DNA of 24,757 nt from an uncultured Lachnospiraceae bacterium (GCA_910588895.1 CAJUSS010000044.1:1-24757); one strand, 5' to 3'; shown: positions 1 through 8,404, counted from the first letter of the stretch. The notes: generated by a model not told the origin, from the sequence alone. Numbers and translations are program-made.

Positions 1-114
1 CGCTATGCCTCTTCTCTCTTCCACATCCCAGCCCTCTGCCATGCCTCTTTTTTCTTCCACGCCCCTATCCTCTGCCATACCTCTTTTCTCTTTCTCGCTC
101 CTTTTCTCTGCCAT
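1..114 (-). CDS. Start of a Tad pilus gene, probably the CpaF/TadA ATPase (partial)
   Basis: The minus strand is open from an ATG at 114 to the left edge (38 codons). The peptide is made of three 12-residue repeats, MAEKRSEKEKRG, MAEDRGVEEKRG and MAEGWDVEERRG. Upstream in this frame two repeat units end in TGA, so translation cannot start further upstream. ATG codons at 78 and 42 are alternative starts. GAGGT lies next to the start, but the spacing is poor and the start is not certain. No conserved domain is visible in this stretch. The assignment to CpaF, the pilus secretion ATPase, is inference from gene order: it follows cpaE on the same strand, as in Tad loci. Confidence 0.4.
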   Translation of the reverse strand, partial: MAEKRSEKEKRGMAEDRGVEEKRGMAEGWDVEERRGIA

Positions 115-222
115 ACCTCATTTCTCTCCCATTCTCCTTTTCTCTGCCATACCTCATTTCTCTCCCATTCTCCTTTTCTCCTCCATACCTCTTTTTTCTT
201 CCATGCCCCTTTTCTCCGCCGG
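7..222. repeat. 36-bp tandem repeat
   Basis: The plus strand is pyrimidine-rich and repeats with a 36-bp period. The trinucleotide CAT, which is ATG on the minus strand, falls at 40-42, 76-78, 112-114, 148-150 and 184-186, exactly 36 bp apart, with an extra half-spaced copy at 202-204. The units at 115-150 and 151-186 are nearly identical and the outer ones have diverged. The period is 12 codons, so frames survive unit gain or loss. On the minus strand the units read MAExxxxxEKRG-like peptides; two units carry an in-frame TGA. There are no unique spacers, so this is a minisatellite, not a CRISPR array. Confidence 0.85.
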
Positions 223-263
223 CTCCTCTGGCGGACATCTTCCCATCTTCACGCCCGGATAGC

Positions 264-1256
264 CTACTTCCCTTTCAGGAGCTGCCGTACATAATCCCCC
301 AGCTCTCCCCACATAAGCTGCTCCAGATAGTCCTTTTGGCCTCCAAAGCTGTTTTGATAAGGCAGCTTTAGCCTCTGCACCTTCTCCAGGATCTTCTCGT
401 GACCGGAGACCAGGATATACTCTTCAAATTCTTCGATCTTTGCTACGGATACCCTATCCTGCCGGACCGGCATATAGATCTTATCGCATATCTCCAATAT
501 GTCCACTGCCTTTTTCCCAAACTGCCCCAGATCCACCACGATCGTGTCATACATCCCTTCACCGGCCAGCCTGCCAAGGAGCTGGGCCATCTCTTCCCCA
601 CTGATCTGGCACAGGTCCTCCGGATACCGCGCCGGCAGGATATAATCCAGACTGCCCCAGGTATACACAAGGGAGCGGAGCTTTGCCCAGCTAAGGTTTC
701 CCTGGCTGTGGTGATAGAACAGGTCCGAAAGATCTCCCGGACCGGATGGTCCGATCAGCCTGCGCAGACCGGAGCAATCCTCCAGGTTCAGATACAGCGC
801 AGAGCCATCCTTAGCCAGGACTTGCCCCAGCACCAGAGAAAAGGAGGTCTTTAAGCACCGGTTCACCGGGGAATACACACCGATCAGGATACTCTTGTTC
901 CCCACCACTGCCGGGATAGGCTGGACGGATCTGGTGCTGTAGCAGGCCATCACCTCCCGGATGATATGGTCTGCTGACTGATATTTATAGACCGACCGCT
1001 CTTCCAGTTCAGGGATGGTCTCCCCATCCGATAGGAACACCACCTGACCGGCCCTGATCTGTCCCGCCTCCTCCTTTAGCTTTGCGTCGATGAGCAGGAT
1101 CTCCACTTGCTCTTCCTCCGCAAAACGCTTTAAACGTTCCATACTGGCGAACGACATAACGGTAAAGGGTACTCGCTCCTTCTGGTTCACCGCCTCTGCG
1201 AACCGGTCCGCGAAAAGCGGATCTACATCGTAGATCGCCATGATCCTCTTTTTCAT
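264..1256 (-). CDS. cpaE: CpaE/TadZ-like pilus assembly ATPase
   Basis: The 330-residue protein is a MinD/ParA-like P-loop protein of the kind that positions Tad pilus machinery at the membrane. The first ~110 residues resemble a degenerate receiver domain. The ATPase part starts near residue 125 with a deviant Walker A, SPVNRCLKTSF, whose lysine is near residue 136. A hydrophobic strand ending in aspartate, TIVVDLGQFG, fits Walker B. Such degenerate P-loops are common in clostridial CpaE proteins. A GTG at 1265 opens the same frame, but the AGGAGG at 1268-1273 is only 2 nt from it and 11 nt from the ATG at 1256, so the ATG is preferred. The gene lies between a prepilin peptidase and a probable cpaF on the same strand. 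Confidence 0.75.
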   Translation of the reverse strand: MKKRIMAIYDVDPLFADRFAEAVNQKERVPFTVMSFASMERLKRFAEEEQVEILLIDAKLKEEAGQIRAGQVVFLSDGETIPELEERSVYKYQSADHIIREVMACYSTRSVQPIPAVVGNKSILIGVYSPVNRCLKTSFSLVLGQVLAKDGSALYLNLEDCSGLRRLIGPSGPGDLSDLFYHHSQGNLSWAKLRSLVYTWGSLDYILPARYPEDLCQISGEEMAQLLGRLAGEGMYDTIVVDLGQFGKKAVDILEICDKIYMPVRQDRVSVAKIEEFEEYILVSGHEKILEKVQRLKLPYQNSFGGQKDYLEQLMWGELGDYVRQLLKGK

Positions 1257-1366
1257 CTGGCCCACAACCTCCTTATATCTCTATGATGATGACCGCAGCA
1301 TACATCTATCCGGCCGCTCCATATCCGTATGTCCGCCGCTGCACACATGTATCCATCAGATATCGG

Positions 1367-1394
1367 ATCAGATCGCCTTTATCAGATCGCCTTC
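1367..1394. repeat. 14-bp tandem duplication at the prepilin peptidase stop
   Basis: ATCAGATCGCCTTT at 1367-1380 is followed directly by ATCAGATCGCCTTC at 1381-1394, 13 of 14 bases identical. The second copy holds the last codons and stop of the prepilin peptidase gene, so the first is a duplicated gene end just after the stop. It looks like a small slippage or repair scar in the 125-bp gap before cpaE. Confidence 0.7.
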
Positions 1395-1912
1395 ATGAGA
1401 TACAGCGCTATCAGCCCTAAGAACAGAAAAGCCACCAGCGGTATTGCAGCGCGCTCTCCATCCCCTCCCTCCCCATGATAGATGACCGCTCTCTTCTCCC
1501 GACAGACCCGTCCCAGATAAGCCACAAGATAGCGCAGCCTGTCCCACAAGATCCTCCTGCGCTTTAGCTCGATGATCCCCCAGACCGAAGCGAGAGCCAG
1601 ACCTGCCCCGATCGCCCGGATCCCGGAGGAAAAGCCCAGATACCCGCAGATCAGCGCCATAGATTTGATATCTCCCGCACCGAGCATCCGGCAGAGAAAG
1701 AGGGGAAAGAAGACCGCTGTCACAACAAGAGACCTTCCCAGATAGCCTCCTGCCGCTGCCACACCGCCGCATGCCGAGATGCACAGACCTGCCCCGTACC
1801 AGAACGCTACCCACCGATTCGGCACACGTCTACTCCTAAGATCCCATATCCCGGCCCCTGCAAGGCAGAGCAGCAGCCCCCCTCTCAAAACATCCAAATC
1901 TGTAATGATCAT
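1382..1912 (-). CDS. cpaA: Type IV/Tad prepilin peptidase, A24 family
   Basis: This 176-residue membrane protein is an A24 aspartic peptidase that would cleave the leader of Flp-type prepilins at the inner face of the membrane. The two expected catalytic aspartates are visible: D24 in the IWDLRSRRVPN motif and D81 in GAGDIK. Several hydrophobic segments surround them and a last one precedes the C-terminus. The frame extends to a TTG at 1927, but GGAG lies 9 nt before the ATG at 1912, so that start is chosen. It is the first gene of the leftward Tad operon and a strong promoter lies 60-90 bp upstream. A cpaB gene, often found between cpaA and cpaE, is absent here. Confidence 0.85.
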   Translation of the reverse strand: MIITDLDVLRGGLLLCLAGAGIWDLRSRRVPNRWVAFWYGAGLCISACGGVAAAGGYLGRSLVVTAVFFPLFLCRMLGAGDIKSMALICGYLGFSSGIRAIGAGLALASVWGIIELKRRRILWDRLRYLVAYLGRVCREKRAVIYHGEGGDGERAAIPLVAFLFLGLIALYLMKAI

Positions 1913-1970
1913 GTCTGTTATCTCCAATAATTTCCAGTATAAATGTATATTTTTTCCATTTCGTATCTTT

Positions 1971-1999
1971 ATTATGCCACGCTCCAGTCATTTTGTCAA
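1971..1999 (-). promoter_or_regulatory. Sigma-A promoter of the Tad operon
   Basis: On the minus strand TTGACA (1999-1994) and CATAAT (1976-1971) are separated by exactly 17 bp. The -10 box lies about 60 bp upstream of the prepilin peptidase ATG. This is one of the strongest promoter matches in the window. Confidence 0.8.
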
Positions 2000-2128
2000 C
2001 CTGTTTTTACATATAATCCCTGGATTTTTTTTACGATCTCAAAACTCTTGTCAGTTAGAGATGCTATAGATCCAGAAATGCCAGGTCTTCCCTCCAGTTC
2101 TTCCTAAATATGAAAGCGCTGGCGCTTA

Positions 2129-2232
2129 GTGAGGTCCCTCACGAACGCAGCGTCCGCTACGTTTTTCCCGGAGCGGACCATCTGCGGCATATCTCTGCGA
2201 TAAGACTCTCTGGCGTGGGTGTGAAAAGTGAC
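2129..2232. repeat. Dispersed repeat, copy A (degenerate)
   Basis: On the minus strand, GTCACTTTTCACACCCACGC (2232 leftwards) matches the conserved arm seen at 12759-12877 and 17681-17701. About 30 bp inside, an ATGCCGCAGATGG-like segment resembles the interior of the 12759-12877 copy. The opposite end near 2129-2148 matches the inverted arm only weakly, so the left boundary is uncertain. Confidence 0.5.
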
Positions 2233-2270
2233 CGTCCATAAAAAAGTCCATAAAATATCCCCAGATCGTA

Positions 2271-2299
2271 TTGACCCCACTGCCCATCTATGGTAAAAT
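2271..2299 (+). promoter_or_regulatory. Sigma-A promoter of the ArsR-type gene
   Basis: TTGACC at 2271-2276 and TAAAAT at 2294-2299 are 17 bp apart, 70 bp upstream of the TTG start at 2369. The leader has no obvious inverted operator. Confidence 0.75.
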
Positions 2300-2368
2300 A
2301 CTTTTGTTCAAATTTTTAAACCAATCATCAGCGCTCTACCTGCGCCGAGCAAAGAAAGGAGCCTGCGC

Positions 2369-2692
2369 TTGACATCCACCAAAGAGATACGCGATGCATT
2401 CCATCGATGCATGCCGTTGTTCATCGCGTTGGGTGATGAGGTCCGGCTGACCATCATCGATGCCCTGACAGCGGACGATCCTTTTAACAAGCAAGGGATG
2501 AACGTGAACCAGATCACCGAAAAGACCAGCCTTTCCAGACCGGCCATCTCACACCACCTGAAGATCTTAAAGCAAGCCGGGCTGGTCGGGGTCAGGGAGG
2601 AAGGGACCGCGAACTATTATTATCTGACCATCGCAGAATCCACCCGCACTCTGATGGATCTGGGCTTTCGGCTGCAAGAATATCTGACTTAG
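2369..2692 (+). CDS. ArsR/SmtB-type winged-helix regulator
   Basis: The 107-residue protein is a small winged-helix DNA-binding repressor of the ArsR type. The recognition helix is SLSRPAISHHLKILKQAG at about residues 54-71, followed by a wing ending in ANYYYLTI. There is a single cysteine (C14) and no ELCVCDL-type metal site, so the ligand is unknown and metal sensing is unlikely. The start is TTG, because AAAGGAG lies 7 nt before it; the first ATG (2411) would cut off the first helix. It has its own promoter and sits just upstream of the DUF2508-glgB pair on the same strand, but nothing shows that it regulates them. Confidence 0.8.
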   Translation: MTSTKEIRDAFHRCMPLFIALGDEVRLTIIDALTADDPFNKQGMNVNQITEKTSLSRPAISHHLKILKQAGLVGVREEGTANYYYLTIAESTRTLMDLGFRLQEYLT

Positions 2693-2774
2693 ATACATGA
2701 TCTTCCATTTTTTGGACATACTTTTCCTGTAAGCAGTTTGTAAAAAAGATGATCTATGGAAAAGGAGAGAAAAA

Positions 2775-3011
2775 ATGGCAAGGACATCTACAAGAGCTAC
2801 ACGAAAAGAGGCTGTGCTCCCCCCACCGGACTTACATCGGCTGCGGGAGGAGATCGACCAGACCAGAGAGGAGATCGATGCGGCCAGGAACCATTTTGAA
2901 CACGCAGTGGATCCTACGCTCATCGATTGCTATATCTATGAGATCAATGCCGCCCAGCTCCGCTACCAGTTCCTGCTCCGCAGGTTTAAAGCGGCAGAGA
3001 CCATAAAATGA
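2775..3011 (+). CDS. DUF2508 (YaaL-like) small protein
   Basis: This 78-residue charged protein has a predicted coiled-coil or helical middle, LREEIDQTREEIDAARNHF, followed by VDPTLIDCYIYEINAAQLRY and an arginine-rich end. That layout, especially the D-P-x-L-I-D-x-Y-I-Y-E segment, is characteristic of DUF2508/YaaL proteins, whose function is unknown. AAAGGAG lies 7 nt before the ATG. No membrane segment or signal is present. It precedes glgB by 86 bp on the same strand and may be cotranscribed with it. Confidence 0.75.
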   Translation: MARTSTRATRKEAVLPPPDLHRLREEIDQTREEIDAARNHFEHAVDPTLIDCYIYEINAAQLRYQFLLRRFKAAETIK

Positions 3012-3097
3012 TAGACGGTCTTCTCCACAGGCCTTTTATCGATATGAAAAATGGGGCAGTCCAAGGCTGTCCTGACCACAAGGGAGGAAAAAGGACC

Positions 3098-5029
3098 ATG
3101 GCAACAACGAAAAAACAAAAGGGGATCGGCTTCATCTCAGATATGGACTGTTACCTGTTCGGCAAAGGCACCCATTATGAGATCTATGATAAGCTGGGCG
3201 CCCATCCGCACACACTGGATGGGATAGAGGGGATGTATTTCGCTGTCTGGGCGCCCCATGCTGCCGCAGTCGGCTTAGTCTGTGACCGGAACCAATGGCT
3301 GCCGGATGCCGATCCCATGACCATGCTGGGTACATCCGGCATCTGGGAGGTCTTCATCCCGGGTATGGGTATGGGAGAGCTTTATAAGTATGCCATCACG
3401 ACCGCCAACGGAAAGGTATTGTTCAAGGCGGACCCCTATGCCTTCTGCTCCGAATACCGCCCTGGCACAGCTTCCGTCACAGCTGATATCGACCATTTTA
3501 AATGGAGCGACACCGCCTGGATGGAAAAGCGCAGGGAAACCGATGCCCTGGCTGGTCCTATGAGCATCTACGAGGTCCATCTGGGCTCCTGGCGCAAAAA
3601 GGAGCGGGAAGAAAAGGACGGGGTCTATACCTATGTGGAAGCCGCCCATGAGCTGGCCGATCATGTAAAAGAGATGGGGTACACCCATGTAGAGCTTTTA
3701 GGGATCGCCGAGCACCCCTTTGACGGCTCCTGGGGCTACCAGGTGACCGGGTATTTTGCGCCCACCTCCCGTTACGGCACTCCGGAGGAGTTCATGTATT
3801 TTGTCAACCACCTACATAAGAAGGGGATCGGCATCATACTGGACTGGGTACCTGCCCATTTCCCCAAGGACGCGCACGGCCTGGCTGATTTCGACGGACA
3901 GCCCCTTTACGAGTATGCGGACTCCCGCAAGGGCGAACACCCTGACTGGGGGACCAAGGTATTTGACTATGAAAAGACAGAGGTCAAGAACTTTCTGATC
4001 TCCAATGCCATCTACTGGATCGAGAAGTTCCATGTGGACGGACTCCGCGTAGATGCGGTGGCCTCCATGCTCTATCTGGATTATGGCCGCTCCGCCGGAA
4101 ACTGGGTCCCCAATAAATACGGCGGACATGAGAACCTGGAAGCGATCGAATTTTTCAAGCATCTGAACAGCGTGCTCCGGGGACGGGATAACGGCGCCGT
4201 CATGATCGCCGAGGAATCCACCGCCTGGCCCAACGTGACCAAGCGCCCGGAGGATGACGGCCTTGGTTTCACCTTTAAATGGAACATGGGCTGGATGCAT
4301 GACTTTTTAGAGTACATGAAGCTGGACCCCTATTTCCGCAAGTACAACCACAATAAGATGACTTTCGGCCTGACCTACTTCACCAGCGAGAATTACATCC
4401 TGGTGCTCTCCCACGACGAAGTCGTCCACTTAAAATGCTCCATGATCAATAAGATGCCCGGCATCTATGAGGATAAGTTCGCCAACCTAAAATGCGGCTA
4501 CACCTTTATGATGGGCCATCCCGGGAAAAAGCTGCTGTTTATGGGACAGGACTTCGGCCAGTGGCATGAGTGGGATGAAAAGGTCTCCTTAGACTGGTAT
4601 CTGACCGAAGAGGAACAGCACCATTCTCTCCAATCCTATGTAAAGGACCTGCTCCATCTATATAAGAAATATCCAGCCCTCTACCGCCTGGATAATGATT
4701 GGAATGGCTTCCAGTGGATCAACGCCAACGACGGTGACCGCAGCATCTTCTCCTTCATCCGCCGGGATGAGACCGGAAAGAAGAGCCTGCTCTTCGTCAT
4801 CAATTTCACCCCTATGGAACGCGCCGATTATCGGGTAGGCGTACCTGCAAAGGGAACCTATAACCTGGTCTTAAATTCCGAAAAGGGACTGCTGCAAAAG
4901 ACTATCCCATACAAAGCCGTCAAGGGAGAATGCGATGGCCGGCCCTATTCCGTCAGCTATCCCCTGCCCCCTTACGGAACAGCCGTTTTCCGCTTTGATC
5001 TTAAGGACACAGATCCGGTCAAGGCATAA
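3098..5029 (+). CDS. glgB: 1,4-alpha-glucan branching enzyme (GH13)
   Basis: The 643-residue cytosolic enzyme makes alpha-1,6 branches in glycogen. An N-terminal CBM48-like module (about residues 25-130, YFAVWAPHA) precedes a GH13 barrel. The catalytic residues are visible: nucleophile D319 in DGLRVDAV, acid/base E372 in MIAEEST, and D440 in LSHDEVVH. A C-terminal beta domain follows after about residue 540. The length fits the bacterial family. The frame is open from 3008, but GGGAGG at 3082-3087 is 10 nt before the ATG at 3098, which gives the usual length. No glgA, glgC or glgP lies in the window, so the other glycogen genes must be elsewhere. A terminator follows closely. Confidence 0.95.
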   Translation: MATTKKQKGIGFISDMDCYLFGKGTHYEIYDKLGAHPHTLDGIEGMYFAVWAPHAAAVGLVCDRNQWLPDADPMTMLGTSGIWEVFIPGMGMGELYKYAITTANGKVLFKADPYAFCSEYRPGTASVTADIDHFKWSDTAWMEKRRETDALAGPMSIYEVHLGSWRKKEREEKDGVYTYVEAAHELADHVKEMGYTHVELLGIAEHPFDGSWGYQVTGYFAPTSRYGTPEEFMYFVNHLHKKGIGIILDWVPAHFPKDAHGLADFDGQPLYEYADSRKGEHPDWGTKVFDYEKTEVKNFLISNAIYWIEKFHVDGLRVDAVASMLYLDYGRSAGNWVPNKYGGHENLEAIEFFKHLNSVLRGRDNGAVMIAEESTAWPNVTKRPEDDGLGFTFKWNMGWMHDFLEYMKLDPYFRKYNHNKMTFGLTYFTSENYILVLSHDEVVHLKCSMINKMPGIYEDKFANLKCGYTFMMGHPGKKLLFMGQDFGQWHEWDEKVSLDWYLTEEEQHHSLQSYVKDLLHLYKKYPALYRLDNDWNGFQWINANDGDRSIFSFIRRDETGKKSLLFVINFTPMERADYRVGVPAKGTYNLVLNSEKGLLQKTIPYKAVKGECDGRPYSVSYPLPPYGTAVFRFDLKDTDPVKA

Positions 5030-5056
5030 TAGAACACATGCCGATCCTACACAACG

Positions 5057-5096
5057 CAGGGCCGGAGGGTATCTTGATCGCCCCCGGCCCTGTTTT
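5057..5096 (+). terminator. Intrinsic terminator after glgB
   Basis: CAGGGCCGG at 5057-5065 pairs with CCGGCCCTG at 5084-5092, with two further G-C pairs inside, and is followed by TTTTG. It lies 28 bp after the glgB stop and separates it from the two-component genes. Confidence 0.8.
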
Positions 5097-5188
5097 GTAT
5101 CGTTTTTTCAATGGTATGGCAGACCCTTTGGCCAGCCTGAAAAAGCAGCCTCCTATCCACATCTTAAGAATGTTTTAATAAAATGTAA

Positions 5189-5218
5189 TAGACACACCCC
5201 CCGTTTCTGTTGTATGAT
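5189..5218 (+). promoter_or_regulatory. Candidate promoter of the two-component operon
   Basis: TAGACA at 5189-5194 and TATGAT at 5213-5218 are 18 bp apart, 84 bp before the response regulator ATG. The -35 is one base off consensus and the -10 also one base off. The spacer contains a C-rich run. No operator repeat is obvious. Confidence 0.5.
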
Positions 5219-5301
5219 CGATACCAACAGATCCCCGCCGCGCCATCTCCCAGATCGCCGCGGCCGATATCCCATCTTACAGAAAAAGGAGGACCCGCAT
5301 C

Positions 5302-6000
5302 ATGGCAAATATCCTGGTATGCGACGATGACAAGCAGATCGTAGAAGCTATCGACATCTATCTGACCGGAGAAGGTTTTCATGTGATAAAGGCATACGAC
5401 GGCGCGGAAGCCTTGCAGCTTTTAGAGACAGAGCAGGTGGACCTGCTCATCCTGGACGTGATGATGCCCGGGCTGGACGGCATCCGCACCACCTTAAAGG
5501 TCCGGGAGACCAGCAGCATCCCCATCATCATCCTGTCGGCCAAATCCGAGGACGCCGATAAGATACTGGGACTGAACATTGGCGCCGATGATTACATCAC
5601 CAAGCCTTTCAATCCCCTGGAGCTGATGGCCCGTGTAAAATCCCAGCTCCGGCGCTACACCCAGTTAGGGAACTTAAACCAGCAGGCCATGGGCCAGGTC
5701 TTTAAATGCGGCGGCCTGCAGATCAATGATGATAATAAAGAAGTCACCGTGGACGGCGACCCGATCAAGCTCACCCCGATCGAGTACAATATCCTCCTCC
5801 TTCTTGTGAAAAATGCGGGAAAAGTCTTCTCGATCGATGAGATCTATGAACAGATCTGGAACGAAGAAGCCATCGGAGCCGATAATACAGTGGCCGTCCA
5901 TATCCGCCATATCCGTGAAAAGATCGAGATCAATCCCCGGGAGCCCCGCTATTTAAAGGTGGTATGGGGCGTAGGCTATAAGATCGAAAAACAGCAATGA
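5302..6000 (+). CDS. OmpR/PhoB-family response regulator
   Basis: This 232-residue cytosolic transcription factor has a receiver domain (residues 3-115) with acidic pocket D8-D10, phosphoacceptor D52 in LILDVMMPG, and lysine K101 in YITKPF. A winged-helix DNA-binding domain follows (about residues 135-230), with LTPIEYNILLLL and the terminal VWGVGYKIE motif typical of the family. AAGGAGG lies 9 nt before the ATG. The sensor kinase gene begins 55 bp downstream and the kinase is almost certainly its partner. It resembles VanR-type regulators of cell-envelope responses, which fits the peptidoglycan hydrolase at the end of the operon, but the stimulus is unknown. Confidence 0.92.
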   Translation: MANILVCDDDKQIVEAIDIYLTGEGFHVIKAYDGAEALQLLETEQVDLLILDVMMPGLDGIRTTLKVRETSSIPIIILSAKSEDADKILGLNIGADDYITKPFNPLELMARVKSQLRRYTQLGNLNQQAMGQVFKCGGLQINDDNKEVTVDGDPIKLTPIEYNILLLLVKNAGKVFSIDEIYEQIWNEEAIGADNTVAVHIRHIREKIEINPREPRYLKVVWGVGYKIEKQQ

Positions 6001-6055
6001 ACGCTGCAGACACCCTATGTGCGCCAAGAGCGCGATGACAGATCGGAGTTTACCA

Positions 6056-8404
6056 ATGGAACGCACTACGAGACGAAACCTGACCCGGCCCTTTAAGCTC
6101 CTCGCTTCTATCTTCCACCTCCTCTTCCTGGGCTTGGTCGTCACCAGCATCTGCATCCTTTATGTAAATTCGAATTTTGGCCGGGGGATCGCCTGGATAC
6201 AGAGCGAGTCCTATATCCAGTCCGACCTTTTCTATAACCAGCTCCAGGATGATATCACCGCCATCTTCGACTACGCCCGGCTGCGGGATGCCTTTGAGAT
6301 CGACGGGGAGATGGATATGGAAAAGGAGATCCTCTCGATCAACTACGGCCCCAATTCCACAGAGGTCTACACCCTGTCGGATGTGATCGACATGGGAGAA
6401 TCCTACGGCTATTTCCTGCAGAACGACTGGTCGATCAGTGTGATCCCGGTCAATGACAATGCCCTCCCGGAGGAGGCCGTTCTGGTAGAATATAAGTCCT
6501 ATGACCCGGATCCGGTGTTCAAAGAGCCGGGGCAAGCCTATGCAAAGATCAAGGATGTCTGCTACGAGGCGCTGAACAATTACAGCCGTTACTGCTATGT
6601 CTACCACAATATCATCACCGGCTCCACGAACCTGTCCTTCCAGCTCACCTGCAAAAATGAGAATGCCATGATCCCCGGAAAGACCGCCGTCTACACCAAC
6701 TTAGAAGACCCCTCCTGGGAGAAGTTCCGGCATATGGGCCTGTATGTCGAGTACAAGGCCGACGAGATGCGGGTAGAGACCAATATGATCCAGATCCCCA
6801 GCTATGTCATGGATCTGGCGAACGATACCCGGTTCATCGATCAGACCTTTGAGCATTTCATCCTCTCTGTAGACACGAATTTCCCTCATATGGACGGCTA
6901 CACAAAAGAAGCCTCCAGCTATGAGGACATGCGCCAGTGGACTCTGCGGGGCGTGATCATGATGGGCTTCGGTACTCTGGGCTGCCTTCTCTCCTTATTA
7001 TATCTGATCGCAGCCTCCGGACATAACAGCAAGGACCACAGCCAGATCGGCCTGTATCCCTTTGACCATATGAGCGCAGAGGGCTGCATCCTGCTGTTTT
7101 TCACCGCAGGCGCCATCTTCTGCTATATCGGAAAGGTAGCTGGTTTCCGCCTCCTCCACCTGGTAGTGGCGGATACGAACTGGTATTTTGGAGAAAAACT
7201 CCTGCTCTATGTGATCATCTATCTGGTCACCCTCCTCTGCTGCTTCAGCCTGCTGCGCCGATACAAGGCCGGCACCCTCTGGCAGAAGAGCTGGCTGCGG
7301 AAGATCTTTCTTGAGATCTTGACCTATCTTACTATGGAAGCCACTGCCCATACCGTCGCCTACACCTATATCGGCTTCCTGGCATTGAACATCAGCTGCG
7401 CCTACGCTGCTGTATATCTTCTCTTTAGCCTGGAGACTTCCGGCAGCCAGCTCCTTTTCGCCGCCCTTTTAGCGGCCTGGGCCTCCATAGACCTGCTCTG
7501 CTTTTACTTTGTGGCCAAAAAAGCCCGCCAGAACGACCAGATCGACCAGGCGATCACCAATATCGCCTCCGGCGATATCAGCTACTGCGTGGATGTGGAC
7601 GAGTTCAGTGGAAAGCAGAAGATCACGGCCGACCATATCAACCACATCGGGAAGAACTTAGACGGCGCCCTGCGGGAGAAGGTAAAGAGTGAACGGTTCA
7701 AAGCCGACCTGATCACCAATGTCTCCCACGACTTAAAAACGCCGCTCACCTCCATCATCAATTATGTGGACCTGATCAAACGGGAAAAGATCCAGAATGA
7801 ACGGGTCCAGGGCTATCTGACGGTCCTGGAACAAAAGTCCCAGCGCCTAAAGACCTTGACCGAGGATCTGGTGGAGGCCTCCAAGGCCAGCTCCGGGAAT
7901 CTGAAGCTGGAGATCATGGATATCGACTTTGTGGAACTGGTGAACCAGACGAACGGAGAATTTGAGGAAAAATTCGCCCAGAGGCATCTGACCCTGGTGA
8001 GCCACCTGCCGGAACAGCCGATCCTGATCCAGGCCGACGGCCGCAGGCTCTGGCGGGTCTTAGAGAACCTGTATAATAATGCCTTTAAGTATGCCATGGA
8101 GCAGAGCCGCATCTATGTGGACGTGACCTTAGAGGAGGATCTGGTGGTCTTCACGATCAAGAACATCTCCCAGCATCCTCTGAACATCTCCAGCGAGGAG
8201 CTGACCGAGCGGTTCGTCCGGGGAGATGTATCCCGGACCACCGAGGGCAGCGGCCTGGGATTATCCATCGCACAGAGCCTGACCCAGCTGCAGAACGGTA
8301 TCTTTGAGCTGATGATCGACGGAGATCTGTTCAAGGCCTATGTGCGATTTCCCGTAAAAAAAGAGGTTGACTGTGGAAATCCTCCCGAAACTGTGCTAGA
8401 ATAA
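6056..8404 (+). CDS. Multi-TM sensor histidine kinase
   Basis: The 782-residue membrane kinase starts with one TM helix (about 14-37), then an extracytoplasmic region of about 260 residues, then a further cluster of about six hydrophobic segments (297-492). A short linker leads to the HisKA domain with H558 in VSHDLKTPLTS, and the HATPase domain with an N-box (ENLYNNAFKYA) and the G-box GSGLGLSIA. The frame runs upstream to an ATG at 6017 with no ribosome binding site; GGAG lies 7 nt before the ATG at 6056. It follows the response regulator by 55 bp and the lipoprotein gene starts 38 bp after it. The large outside domain was not recognised; a role in envelope sensing is inference. Confidence 0.9.
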   Translation: MERTTRRNLTRPFKLLASIFHLLFLGLVVTSICILYVNSNFGRGIAWIQSESYIQSDLFYNQLQDDITAIFDYARLRDAFEIDGEMDMEKEILSINYGPNSTEVYTLSDVIDMGESYGYFLQNDWSISVIPVNDNALPEEAVLVEYKSYDPDPVFKEPGQAYAKIKDVCYEALNNYSRYCYVYHNIITGSTNLSFQLTCKNENAMIPGKTAVYTNLEDPSWEKFRHMGLYVEYKADEMRVETNMIQIPSYVMDLANDTRFIDQTFEHFILSVDTNFPHMDGYTKEASSYEDMRQWTLRGVIMMGFGTLGCLLSLLYLIAASGHNSKDHSQIGLYPFDHMSAEGCILLFFTAGAIFCYIGKVAGFRLLHLVVADTNWYFGEKLLLYVIIYLVTLLCCFSLLRRYKAGTLWQKSWLRKIFLEILTYLTMEATAHTVAYTYIGFLALNISCAYAAVYLLFSLETSGSQLLFAALLAAWASIDLLCFYFVAKKARQNDQIDQAITNIASGDISYCVDVDEFSGKQKITADHINHIGKNLDGALREKVKSERFKADLITNVSHDLKTPLTSIINYVDLIKREKIQNERVQGYLTVLEQKSQRLKTLTEDLVEASKASSGNLKLEIMDIDFVELVNQTNGEFEEKFAQRHLTLVSHLPEQPILIQADGRRLWRVLENLYNNAFKYAMEQSRIYVDVTLEEDLVVFTIKNISQHPLNISSEELTERFVRGDVSRTTEGSGLGLSIAQSLTQLQNGIFELMIDGDLFKAYVRFPVKKEVDCGNPPETVLE

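Larger units (their letters stand above)
1913..2368. other. Divergent intergenic region between the Tad operon and the ArsR gene
   Basis: This 456-bp gap holds the leftward Tad promoter (1971-1999), the rightward promoter of the ArsR-type gene (2271-2299), and a degenerate copy of the dispersed repeat ending at 2232. Two small perfect hairpins sit at about 2114-2142: AAGCGC-TG-GCGCTT, and then GTGAGG-TC-CCTCAC. No convincing open frame with a ribosome binding site is seen on either strand. Confidence 0.6.

Noticed and set aside
7..222. Possible CRISPR array because of the 36-bp period
   Set aside because: The units are contiguous with no unique spacers, and no cas genes are near.
5..262. Plus-strand open frame of 85 codons rich in Pro, Leu, Phe and Ser
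   Set aside because: It is the complement of the purine-rich tandem repeat, has no ribosome binding site, and its repeats mirror the minus-strand 12-codon period.
399..854. 151-codon plus-strand frame inside cpaE
   Set aside because: Antisense shadow of a recognised gene, with no ribosome binding site or domain.
1266..1340. Tiny minus-strand frames between prepilin peptidase and cpaE as a missing pilin
   Set aside because: They have fewer than 20 codons, no ribosome binding site and no hydrophobic Flp-type segment.
8346..8401. Promoter before the NlpC/P60 gene (TTGACT and TAGAAT)
   Set aside because: The spacing between the boxes is about 24 bp, too long; the extended -10 alone is weak evidence.
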